Part shown: piece after piece, positions 57,414 to 64,000 of the stretch | Position numbering within the stretch: position 1 is the stretch's first letter | How the letters are laid out: each line of letters opens with the position of its first letter | DNA from: Frateuria defendens | GTDB lineage: Bacteria > Pseudomonadota > Gammaproteobacteria > Xanthomonadales > Rhodanobacteraceae | Direction: 5' to 3' | DNA length: 64,000 bases | NCBI RefSeq assembly: GCF_001182895.1 | Contig: NZ_LFQR01000030.1 | Location: forward strand, 1-64,000 | Position numbers and translations under genes: made by a program | Notes under the pieces: model-generated | Told to the model about the DNA's origin: nothing | The model's database searches: none | Seen by the model: the letters and a program-made list of their open reading frames with translations, nothing else

Positions 57414-57555
57414 CGGAGGCCGACTATACCATGCGCGAACGCAGGTCCGCCGGAAGATGCGAGCCATTCTCGTCGGGCTTCAAACGCTGTTGTAGCATCG
57501 GTTATAAGCCGCCCGCCGGTTGCGGCGGCATGTCCAGACGGAGAGATAGAAGTCC

Positions 57556-57885
57556 ATGTCCCACGAGAAAGATCTGGCGTCGCGTCGCCGTTTCCTGAAA
57601 GCCGCCGCCGGTACCGCCGCTGTCGCCGTCGTGGCCGGTTCGCTGCCGCGTTTCGCCCGTGCGGCCGATCTGCCGCACGTGTCCGAGAGCGACCCGACCG
57701 CCAAGGCGCTCGGCTACGTCGAGGACGCCGGCAAGAGCGGCAACCCCAAGCGCAAGCCGGGTGACGTGTGCAGCAACTGCCAGTTCTATTCCGCCGGCAG
57801 CGGCGGCTACGGCCCCTGCCAGCTGTTCCCGGGCAAGTCGGTCAACGCGAAGGGCTGGTGCGTGTCGCACACGCCGAAGGCGTGA
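57556..57885 (+). CDS. hip: high-potential iron-sulfur protein, Tat-exported
   Basis: A 109-residue protein with a Tat signal ([20 protein letters not shown]) and a mature HiPIP domain of about 73 residues. Four Cys bind the [4Fe-4S] cluster: C72, C75, C88 and C102. HiPIPs carry electrons in the periplasm, for example between the bc1 complex and oxidases or from dehydrogenases. GGAGAG precedes the ATG. Divergent from mtnB across 161 bp, with a candidate -10 TATAAG near 57504. An intrinsic terminator follows. Confidence 0.95.
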   Translation: MSHEKDLASRRRFLKAAAGTAAVAVVAGSLPRFARAADLPHVSESDPTAKALGYVEDAGKSGNPKRKPGDVCSNCQFYSAGSGGYGPCQLFPGKSVNAKGWCVSHTPKA

Positions 57886-57930
57886 CGCGCGCGGCGGTCG
57901 CCGCCGCTTATATGAGATCGATTTATATCG

Positions 57931-57953
57931 GGCCGGCCTTGTGCCGGCCTTTT
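57931..57953 (+). terminator. intrinsic terminator of the HiPIP gene
   Basis: GGCCGGC (57931-57937), loop CTTGT, GCCGGCC (57943-57949), then TTTT. It is 46 bases after the stop. Confidence 0.8.
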
Positions 57954-58038
57954 CGTTGCCGGAAGGCAATGGAAGTCCCCGCGCCGTGGAGGCGCGCATC
58001 GCGACGGGAGAGGGGGAACGGGCGCGGGCGGGAAAGGT

Positions 58039-58091
58039 GTCACCCAGGCGCGCCAGACTGAGGAGCTGACCCGCCTGGCGCGCCGGGTGAC
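58039..58091. repeat. large imperfect hairpin with GTCACCC ends
   Basis: 58039-58056 and 58075-58091 are reverse complements with a single bulged A; the core is GGCGCGCCAG. The loop is 18 bases. Its size and GC content recall REP-like elements, though it lacks the GTAG head of the other family in this window. Confidence 0.55.
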
Positions 58092-58317
58092 GATCCGGGG
58101 TCCACTGCCAAGTGATCAACCCGCGGACTGAGGATCATACTCCGGCGCGGCCGGATTGGGCGGCCAGGGGCGCGGGATTTCTCGAAAAGGAAACGTTAAT
58201 TCCTTTCGAATCAAAGTATTACATAGCAATTTTCAGGCAGGGATGCGAAGGGGCGCACACTCCGCCTGGAAGCGGTGGAATGTGGCGTTCGATGAAATTC
58301 GGCGAAGTTGTCGCCAG

Positions 58318-59775
58318 TTACGATTCTGCCGCCAGCGCGTTCGTCCGCCGCAGCCGGCTGTGGCGCAGGCCGTAGCCGAAATAAATGGCGAGGCCGATCA
58401 CCGTCCACAGGATCATCAGCAGCCAGTTGAACCAGTCCATCGCGCCGAGCAGGGCGATGCAGCTCAGCACGCCGGCGGTGCACACGAACCAGGCCCACGG
58501 CACCCGGAACAGGCGCGGCAGCTGCGGGGCGGTGTAGCGCAGGATCAGCACGCCGGCGCAGACCGCGACGAAGGCGATCAGCGTGCCCATCGAGGTGAGG
58601 TTGGCGAGCAGGTCGAGCGGGAACACCGCGGCGAGCACGGCGATGCAGCCGCCGGTGATCAGGGTGTTGAGGTGCGGCGTGCGGTAGCGCGGGTGGATGC
58701 GGTTGAACACCTGCGGCATCAGGCCGTCGCGCGACATGATCATGAAGATGCGCGGCTGCGCGATGATCATCACCAGGATCACCGAGGACAGGCCGATCAT
58801 CGCGCCCACCTCCACCACCAGGCGCAGCCAGCCCAGCTCCGGATGGGCGCGGATCGCCGTCACCACCGGCTCGTTGGTGCCGAGCTCCGTGTAGGGCACC
58901 AGGCCGGTCAGCACGGTGGCCATGGCGAGGTAGAGCACGGTGCAGATCACCAGCGAGACGAGGGTGCCGAAGGGCAGGTCGCGCTGCGGGTTCTTGCACT
59001 CCTGCGCGGCGGTGGAGGTGGCCTCGAAGCCGATGTAGGCGAAGAACACCATGGCGGCGCCGCGCATGATGCCGGACCAGCCGTACTTGGCGTGCCCCTC
59101 GGCCGGCGGCACGAAGGGGTGCCAGTTCTCCGGGTTGATGTAGCGGTAGCCGGCGACCACCACTACCACGATCAGGCCGACCTTGAGCAGCACCATCAGG
59201 AAGTTGATGCCCGCGGACTCGCGGATGCCGACGTAGCAGAGCCAGGTCAGCGCCAGCACGATCGCCACTGCGGGCAGGTTCAGCAGGTGGCCGGTGGTCA
59301 CCAGGCGACCGTCGGTGTAGGCCAGCGGCGCCTCGGTGAGCGCGATCGGCAGGTGGAGGCCCACGTGGTCGAGCAGGCTGGTGAAATAGCCGGTCCAGCT
59401 CGCCGCCACCGCGGCGGCCGAGATGCCGTATTCGAGCACCATGTTCCAGCCGATGAACCAGGCCGCCAGTTCGCCCAGCGTGGCGTAGGCGTAGGAATAG
59501 GAGCTGCCCGAGATCGGGATCAGCGTGGCGAACTCGGCGTAGCACAGCGCGGTGAAGCCGCTGCAGATCGCCGCCAGGATGAAGGAGATCAGCACCGCCG
59601 GCCCCGCATGCTCGGCGGCGGCCTGCCCGGTGACCACGAAGATGCCGGTGCCGATCACCGCGCCGATGCCGAGCGCGGTGACACCCCATGGCCCCAGCGT
59701 GCGGCGCAGGCTGGGGCCGCTGCTGTCGTCGGCGTCGGAGAAATCGGTCTTGCGGGCGAACAGCTGCTTGAGCAT
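58318..59775 (-). CDS. APC-superfamily amino acid permease (copy 1)
   Basis: A 485-residue permease with 12 or more hydrophobic segments of the cationic amino acid transporter (CAT/YfnA) branch. Signature text includes GIGAVIGTGIFVVTGQAAAEH in the first helix and GFEATSTAAQECKNPQRDLP near helix 6. Start at 59775 (MLKQLFARK) is preferred to a TTG six bases upstream. It follows a close paralogue on the same strand with 84 bases between. Substrate specificity is unknown. Confidence 0.92.
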   Translation of the reverse strand: MLKQLFARKTDFSDADDSSGPSLRRTLGPWGVTALGIGAVIGTGIFVVTGQAAAEHAGPAVLISFILAAICSGFTALCYAEFATLIPISGSSYSYAYATLGELAAWFIGWNMVLEYGISAAAVAASWTGYFTSLLDHVGLHLPIALTEAPLAYTDGRLVTTGHLLNLPAVAIVLALTWLCYVGIRESAGINFLMVLLKVGLIVVVVVAGYRYINPENWHPFVPPAEGHAKYGWSGIMRGAAMVFFAYIGFEATSTAAQECKNPQRDLPFGTLVSLVICTVLYLAMATVLTGLVPYTELGTNEPVVTAIRAHPELGWLRLVVEVGAMIGLSSVILVMIIAQPRIFMIMSRDGLMPQVFNRIHPRYRTPHLNTLITGGCIAVLAAVFPLDLLANLTSMGTLIAFVAVCAGVLILRYTAPQLPRLFRVPWAWFVCTAGVLSCIALLGAMDWFNWLLMILWTVIGLAIYFGYGLRHSRLRRTNALAAES

Positions 59776-59859
59776 GGGCAACCTGGAGTCGGGCGGGGCG
59801 GGTGGCCGTCGGTGGGCGGCGTGGCCCGGACCGCGCGGCCCGGGCCCGTGGAGAGGCGG

Positions 59860-61371
59860 TCAGGCCTTGTCGACGGCTCCGCGCAGCTTGCTGTGCCAGT
59901 GCCCGTAGCCGAAGTAGATCGCCATGCCGATGGCGGTCCAGCCCACCATCAGCGGCCAGTTGGCGCGGAAGGACTGCCAGAACAGGTACAAGCAGATCAG
60001 GGCGCCCAGCACGCTGACCACCCAGATGCCGGCCATGCCGCCCGGCACGCGGAAGGTGCGCGGCAGTTCCGGGCGGGTGTAGCGCAGGATCAGCACGCCG
60101 ATGCACACGGTGGTGAAGGCGAGCAGGGTGCCCATCGACACCAGCTCGCCCAGGATGCTGACCGGGAACAGCGCGGCGGTGACGCCTGCCGCCAGGCCCG
60201 ACACCACGGTGGCCACCGACGGCGTGCGGCGCTTGGGATGCACGAAGCCCATCGGCTTCGGCAGCAGGCCGTCCTTGGACATGCTGAAGAAGATGCGCGA
60301 GGTGCCCAGCAGCATCACCAGGATCACCGAGGACAGGCCCGCCAGCGCGCCGAAGGAGACGATGGCCTTGAGCCAGGTGAGCTGCGGATAGAAGCTGAGC
60401 GCCGTGGCCACTGGCTCGGGCGTGCCCAGCTTGGTGTAGGAGGCGATGCCGGTGAGGGTCAGCGCCATGGCGATGTAGAGCACGGTGCAGATGAACAGCG
60501 AGCCCAGGATGCCGATCGGCATGTCGCGCTGCGGGTTCTTGGCCTCGCCGGCGGCGGTGGAGACGGCGTCGAAGCCCACGTAGGAGAAGAACACCAGCAC
60601 CGCGGCGCGGAAGATGCCGCTGGTGCCGAACTGGCCCGGGCCCTGCTCCGGCGGGATGAAGGGGTGCCAGTTGGCCGGGTTGATGAAGCGGAAGGCGAAG
60701 ATCAGGAACAGGAAGATCACGATCAGCTTGATCGAGACGATGACCGCGTTGACGAAGGAGGACTGCGTGATGCCGATGTAGCAGAGGACGGTCAGCGCGG
60801 TCACGATGATCACCGCCGGCAGGTTGAGCAGGGTGCCGGTCGTCACGATGTGGTGGCCCTCGACGAACTTGAGCGGCGCCGAGGCGAGGTAGTCCGGCAG
60901 CGCCAGCGACATGCCGAACCATTGGCCGAGCACCGACAGGCACTCGTTGAAATAGCCCGACCAGCCGGCCGCCACGGTGGCCACCGCGAACAGGTATTCC
61001 AGCACCAGGTTCCAGCCGATGAACCAGGCCACGATCTCGCCGAGGGTGGCGTAGGAATAGGCGTAGGCGCTGCCGGAGACCGGGATCATCGCCGCGAACT
61101 CGGCGTAGCACAGGCCGGCCAGCGCGCAGGCGACGGCGGCCACGATGAAGCTGATGACCAGCGCCGGGCCCGCGTGCTCGGCGGCGGCCTGGCCGGTGAT
61201 CACGAAGATGCCCGCGCCGATCACCGCGCCGATGCCGAGCGTGACCAGGTGGCGGGCGGTCAGCACGCGCTTGAGCGTGGGTTCGCCGGCCAGGTCGTCG
61301 TGCGGCATGGTGCCGGCATCGACGTGCGGCGACGCCGAGATCGAATGCGTCGCGAAAAGCTGTTTCAACAT
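59860..61371 (-). CDS. APC-superfamily amino acid permease (copy 2)
   Basis: A 503-residue paralogue of the next gene, with the same start MLKQLFA and the same first-helix text (GIGAVIGAGIFVITGQAAAEH) and GFDAVSTAAGEAKNPQRDMP. It carries a longer N-terminal cytoplasmic stretch. GGGAG lies 4 bases before the ATG at 61371. The tandem pair arose by duplication and probably transports related amino acids. No linked regulator or catabolic gene is seen. Confidence 0.92.
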   Translation of the reverse strand: MLKQLFATHSISASPHVDAGTMPHDDLAGEPTLKRVLTARHLVTLGIGAVIGAGIFVITGQAAAEHAGPALVISFIVAAVACALAGLCYAEFAAMIPVSGSAYAYSYATLGEIVAWFIGWNLVLEYLFAVATVAAGWSGYFNECLSVLGQWFGMSLALPDYLASAPLKFVEGHHIVTTGTLLNLPAVIIVTALTVLCYIGITQSSFVNAVIVSIKLIVIFLFLIFAFRFINPANWHPFIPPEQGPGQFGTSGIFRAAVLVFFSYVGFDAVSTAAGEAKNPQRDMPIGILGSLFICTVLYIAMALTLTGIASYTKLGTPEPVATALSFYPQLTWLKAIVSFGALAGLSSVILVMLLGTSRIFFSMSKDGLLPKPMGFVHPKRRTPSVATVVSGLAAGVTAALFPVSILGELVSMGTLLAFTTVCIGVLILRYTRPELPRTFRVPGGMAGIWVVSVLGALICLYLFWQSFRANWPLMVGWTAIGMAIYFGYGHWHSKLRGAVDKA

Positions 61372-61521
61372 GTGGCTCCCCCTTCGGGACTGCTGTTCTT
61401 GTCGGAGCGCGTGACGCATCGCGCGCGGCGCCGACGGGCGCATAAGCCCCGAACCTTAGCCGAGCGCCGGTAGGGGAACAAGACGCACTGCGGCTATCAT
61501 GGCGCGTTTCGCCAGACGCCC

Positions 61522-62097
61522 GTGTCACAAGTCATGCCCCCACACTTCGCGGCCCTGCGCGCCGCCTTCGACGACTACCTGCAGCGCGTGCCGGAGGATG
61601 CCGAGCGCACCGCCCCCTTCCTGGCCTTCCCCGCCTCGCACCCGGACGTGTTCGAGCGCGGCCACGCGCCCGGCCACTTCACCGGCTCGGCCTGGCTGGT
61701 GAGCGCAGACGGCGAGCGCGTGCTGCTGACCCATCACCGCAAGCTCGGCCGCTGGCTGCAGCTGGGCGGCCATGCCGACGGCGACGCCGAACTCCCGCGC
61801 GTGGCGTTGCGCGAGGCGGAGGAGGAGTCGGGCCTCGCCGGCCTCGTGGTGGCGCCGGCGATCTTCGACCTCGACCGCCACTGGATTCCCGCGCGCGGCA
61901 CGGACCCGGGCCACTGGCACTACGACGTGCGCTACGTAGTGCATGCCGGCGCCGACGAGTCCTTCGTGGTCAGCGAGGAGTCGCTGGCGTTGGCCTGGAA
62001 GCCGATCCACGAGATCGCCAACGACGGCTCGGCCGACGCATCGCTGCAGCGGATGGCGCGCAAGTGGCTGGCGCGCGAGGGGCTGTCCGGCGCGTAG
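61522..62097 (+). CDS. NUDIX hydrolase
   Basis: A 191-residue protein with a canonical Nudix box at about residues 81-103, GGHADGDAE then LPRVALREAEEESGL, the magnesium-binding G-X5-E-X7-REUXEEXGU pattern. The domain hydrolyses nucleoside diphosphate-X bonds; the substrate is not predictable. A GTG start at 61522 is listed; ATG at 61534 is an equal alternative. Divergent from the permeases. Confidence 0.9.
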   Translation: MSQVMPPHFAALRAAFDDYLQRVPEDAERTAPFLAFPASHPDVFERGHAPGHFTGSAWLVSADGERVLLTHHRKLGRWLQLGGHADGDAELPRVALREAEEESGLAGLVVAPAIFDLDRHWIPARGTDPGHWHYDVRYVVHAGADESFVVSEESLALAWKPIHEIANDGSADASLQRMARKWLAREGLSGA

Positions 62098-62246
62098 CCG
62101 GCCGATCGGCACCGATCGCCTCACCGATGCACTTAAGAAGCTGCGCGAAAGCGAAGCGCCGTGCCGATGCGGAAACGCTCGCCGGCATGCACGGCGTCGC
62201 GCAGCCCGCCCTCCTTGCCGCCGAAACGCATCGGACGCTGGGTGTA

Positions 62247-62312
62247 GGAGCGCGCCTTGCGCGCGACCAGCCAGGTTGGCTCCACACTGCGGTCGCGCGC
62301 AAGGCGCGCTCC
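62247..62312. repeat. inverted pair of GTAG/GGAG-headed REP-like elements
   Basis: Two perfect 22-bp reverse-complement arms (62247-62268 and 62291-62312) are separated by 22 bases. The left unit is preceded by GT, giving a GTAG head, and has the core GCGCGC-CTT-GCGCGC and tail GACC, like the unit at 6673. The arrangement is that of a REP doublet (BIME). It lies between two convergent genes. Confidence 0.8.
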
Positions 62313-62355
62313 GGGATGGGTCTCGCCTTGCCGATGAAGCAGTGCGAACAGGCCG

Positions 62356-62883
62356 TCAGCCCAGCTCGTACTTCGCCGGCGCCGGGTTCAGGTGCCCGCA
62401 GGCCCCGCAGGTGCGCGCCTCGCGCGAACGGTAGAAGCGTTCGAACACCGGCGGGAAATCGTGCTCGATGCTCTGCAGCGTGAAGTACTCCTCGTACAGC
62501 TTGTGGTTGCAGCGCTCGCAGAACCACAGCAGGCCGTCCTGCTCGTGCGGCAGGCGGCGGCGCTCGATCACCAGGCCGATCGATTCGGGCAGGCGCTGCG
62601 GCGAATGCGGCACGCGCGGCGGCAGGTAGAACAGCTCCCCGGCGCGGATCGGGATGTCGCGCGCCGCGCCCTCGTCCTGCACCTTGAGCACCATCTCGCC
62701 TTCGAGCTGGTAGAAGAACTCCGGGCCTTCGTCGTAGTGGTAGTCGGTGCGCGCGTTGGGCCCGCCGACGATCATCACGATGAAGTCGCCGTCGACGATG
62801 CACTTGTTGCCCACCGGCGGCTTGAGCAGGTGGCGGTGCTCGTCGATCCAGCGCTTGAGGTCGAGGGGCGGCAGCAGGGACAT
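62356..62883 (-). CDS. nbaC: 3-hydroxyanthranilate 3,4-dioxygenase
   Basis: A 175-residue cupin enzyme that opens the ring of 3-hydroxyanthranilate on the way to quinolinate/NAD or to 2-aminomuconate. The catalytic iron ligands H49, E55 ([12 protein letters not shown]) and H93 ([10 protein letters not shown]) are present. A C-terminal rubredoxin-like iron site uses C122, C125, C159 and C162, the standard bacterial form. No other kynurenine-pathway gene is in the window. Confidence 0.95.
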   Translation of the reverse strand: MSLLPPLDLKRWIDEHRHLLKPPVGNKCIVDGDFIVMIVGGPNARTDYHYDEGPEFFYQLEGEMVLKVQDEGAARDIPIRAGELFYLPPRVPHSPQRLPESIGLVIERRRLPHEQDGLLWFCERCNHKLYEEYFTLQSIEHDFPPVFERFYRSREARTCGACGHLNPAPAKYELG

Positions 62884-62944
62884 GGCGGCAGCGGATGAAC
62901 GGGGAAGGGTGGACAGTATGCGCCAGCCTTCTTAGCCCATGCTT

Positions 62945-62971
62945 TTCCCGATTCCCGATTCCCGATTCCCG
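62945..62971. repeat. heptamer tandem repeat TTCCCGA
   Basis: About 3.9 copies of TTCCCGA end 4 bases before the parE stop codon triplet. Short tandem arrays of this kind vary in copy number by slippage; here it is intergenic, so only the 3' untranslated part of parE is affected. Confidence 0.8.
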
Positions 62972-62975
62972 GCCC

Positions 62976-64000
62976 TCAAACCTCCAGCGTCGCCAGGTCG
63001 CCCTTCTCCTCCAGCCAGCTCTTGCGGTCGCTCGCGCGCTTCTTGGCCAGCAGCATGTCCATCAACTTGGCGGTGCCGTCGCCGTCGTCCACGGTGAGCT
63101 GCACCAGGCGGCGGGTGTCGGGGTGGATGGTCGATTCGCGCAGCTGCGAGGGGTTCATCTCGCCCAGGCCCTTGAAGCGGGTCACGCTGACCTGGCCGCG
63201 CATCTTCTCGCGCTCGATCCGCTGCAGCATGGCGGCCTTTTCGTTCTCGTCCAGGCAGTAGAACACCTGCTTGCCCACGTCCACGCGGAACAGCGGCGGC
63301 ATCGCCACGAACACGTGGCCTTCGCTCACCAGCGTGGGGAAGTGGCGCAGGAACAGCGCGGAGAGCAGGGTGGCGATGTGCAGGCCGTCGGAGTCGGCGT
63401 CGGCCAGGATGACCACCTTGCCGTAGCGCAGGCCGGTGAGGTCGTCCTTGCCGGGGTCGCAGCCGATCGCCACGGCGAGGTTGTGCACCTCCTCGGAGGC
63501 CAGCACGGAAGTGGATTCCACTTCCCAGGTGTTGAGGATCTTGCCGCGCAGCGGAAGGATGGCCTGGAAGTCCTTGTCGCGCGCCTGCTTGGCGCTGCCG
63601 CCGGCCGAATCGCCCTCGACCAGGAACAACTCGGTGCGGGTCAGGTCGGTGGCCGAGCAGTCGGCCAGCTTGCCGGGCAGGGCGGGGCCCTGGGTGATCT
63701 TCTTGCGCACCACCTGCTTGGCGGCCTTGAGCCGCGCGCTGGCGCGCTCGATGGCGAGCTGGGCGATGCGCTCGCCCAGCTCCACGTTCTGGTTGAGCCA
63801 CAGGCTGAAGGCGTCGTGCACCACGCCCTCCACCATGCCGGCGGCGTTGCGCGAGGACAGCCGCTCCTTGGTCTGGCCGGCGAACTGCGGGTCCTGCAAC
63901 TTGGCCGAGAGCACGAAGGCCAGGCGCTCCCACACGTCCTCGGGCGCGAGCTTCACGCCGCGCGGCAGCAGGTTGCGGATGTCGCAGAACTCGCGGATGG
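62976..64000 (-). CDS. parE: DNA topoisomerase IV subunit B (C-terminal part, continues beyond the window)
   Basis: The last 340 or so residues of a type IIA topoisomerase B subunit; the gene runs off the right edge. The Toprim domain has LVEGDSAGGSAKQARDKD (catalytic Glu), the Asp motif ADADSDGLH, and the downstream RFKGLGEMNPSQLRESTIHP. The text matches ParE rather than GyrB: the segment between Toprim halves lacks the GyrB insertion. With ParC it decatenates daughter chromosomes. Confidence 0.95.
   Translation of the reverse strand, partial: IREFCDIRNLLPRGVKLAPEDVWERLAFVLSAKLQDPQFAGQTKERLSSRNAAGMVEGVVHDAFSLWLNQNVELGERIAQLAIERASARLKAAKQVVRKKITQGPALPGKLADCSATDLTRTELFLVEGDSAGGSAKQARDKDFQAILPLRGKILNTWEVESTSVLASEEVHNLAVAIGCDPGKDDLTGLRYGKVVILADADSDGLHIATLLSALFLRHFPTLVSEGHVFVAMPPLFRVDVGKQVFYCLDENEKAAMLQRIEREKMRGQVSVTRFKGLGEMNPSQLRESTIHPDTRRLVQLTVDDGDGTAKLMDMLLAKKRASDRKSWLEEKGDLATLEV

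Larger units (their letters stand above)
57886..58317. other. intergenic region after the HiPIP gene
   Basis: No gene is seen in 432 bases. It contains the HiPIP terminator (57931-57953), the large hairpin at 58039-58091 and an AT-rich stretch at 58190-58250 of unknown use. Confidence 0.5.

Noticed and set aside
58156-61528. Two reading frames of 1105 codons, one on each strand
   Set aside because: Both run across two clear amino acid permease genes; their text is low-complexity (His/Gln/Asp-rich or Arg/Pro/Ala-rich), a product of high GC in the third codon position.

Overview
The window looks like a high-GC gammaproteobacterial chromosome, most probably a Rhodanobacteraceae/Xanthomonadales member (Rhodanobacter, Dyella or Frateuria type). 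This is inferred from gene content: a folC-dedD-cvpA-purF block, a complete hisGDCBHAFIE operon led by a TrpR/YerC-type regulator, FabV as enoyl-ACP reductase, a Tat-exported HiPIP, and GTAG-headed REP-like hairpins. No 16S gene or other decisive marker is present, so the genus is not fixed.

Layout. 0-2.5 kb: a transposase fragment, a frameshifted DJ-1/PfpI gene and its divergent LysR regulator. 2.8-6.7 kb: an exported protein with one haem-binding motif, and a copper P-type ATPase behind a CueR-like promoter. 6.8-13.5 kb: a SnoaL-like protein, an acetyltransferase and a nitrilase, then folC-dedD-cvpA-purF. 13.5-36 kb: an accessory stretch with a MASE1 membrane protein, a hydrolase with a separate Tat-like leader ORF, a 171-bp MITE, AraC and LysR regulators, a sensor gene cut off at an IS1595 relic, an EmrAB-type efflux operon with two tiny ORFs behind it, a three-subunit periplasmic molybdenum oxidoreductase, an FAD monooxygenase, an MFS exporter, OsmC and Dps. 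36.2-37.9 kb: a small AT-richer patch of broken genes abutting the 3' end of tRNA-Pro(CGG).

38-51 kb is the histidine region: hisS, a histidine/aromatic ammonia-lyase homologue with an insertion, and the his operon, whose genes mostly overlap by 1-4 bases. It is flanked by AT-richer genes for exported proteins. A 187-bp segment bounded by inverted repeats lies between hisA and hisF. 53-57.4 kb on the minus strand: fabV, then mtnB-mtnD-mtnC (methionine salvage) followed by a C13 cysteine peptidase. 57.5-64 kb: HiPIP, two paralogous amino-acid permeases, a NUDIX hydrolase, 3-hydroxyanthranilate dioxygenase and the 3' part of parE.

The most interesting hidden signal is a short element of the form TNACYCGWWNGGGGG, or a degenerate version of it, that recurs in six gene-start regions between 18 and 34 kb (exported protein/hydrolase, AraC, sensor, EmrA, molybdenum oxidoreductase/LysR, MFS/OsmC). 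It suggests a shared regulon for export and redox functions. Other points worth checking are the structure covering the hisF ribosome-binding site, the two small ORFs after the efflux pump, and the palindromic operator candidate in front of mtnB.
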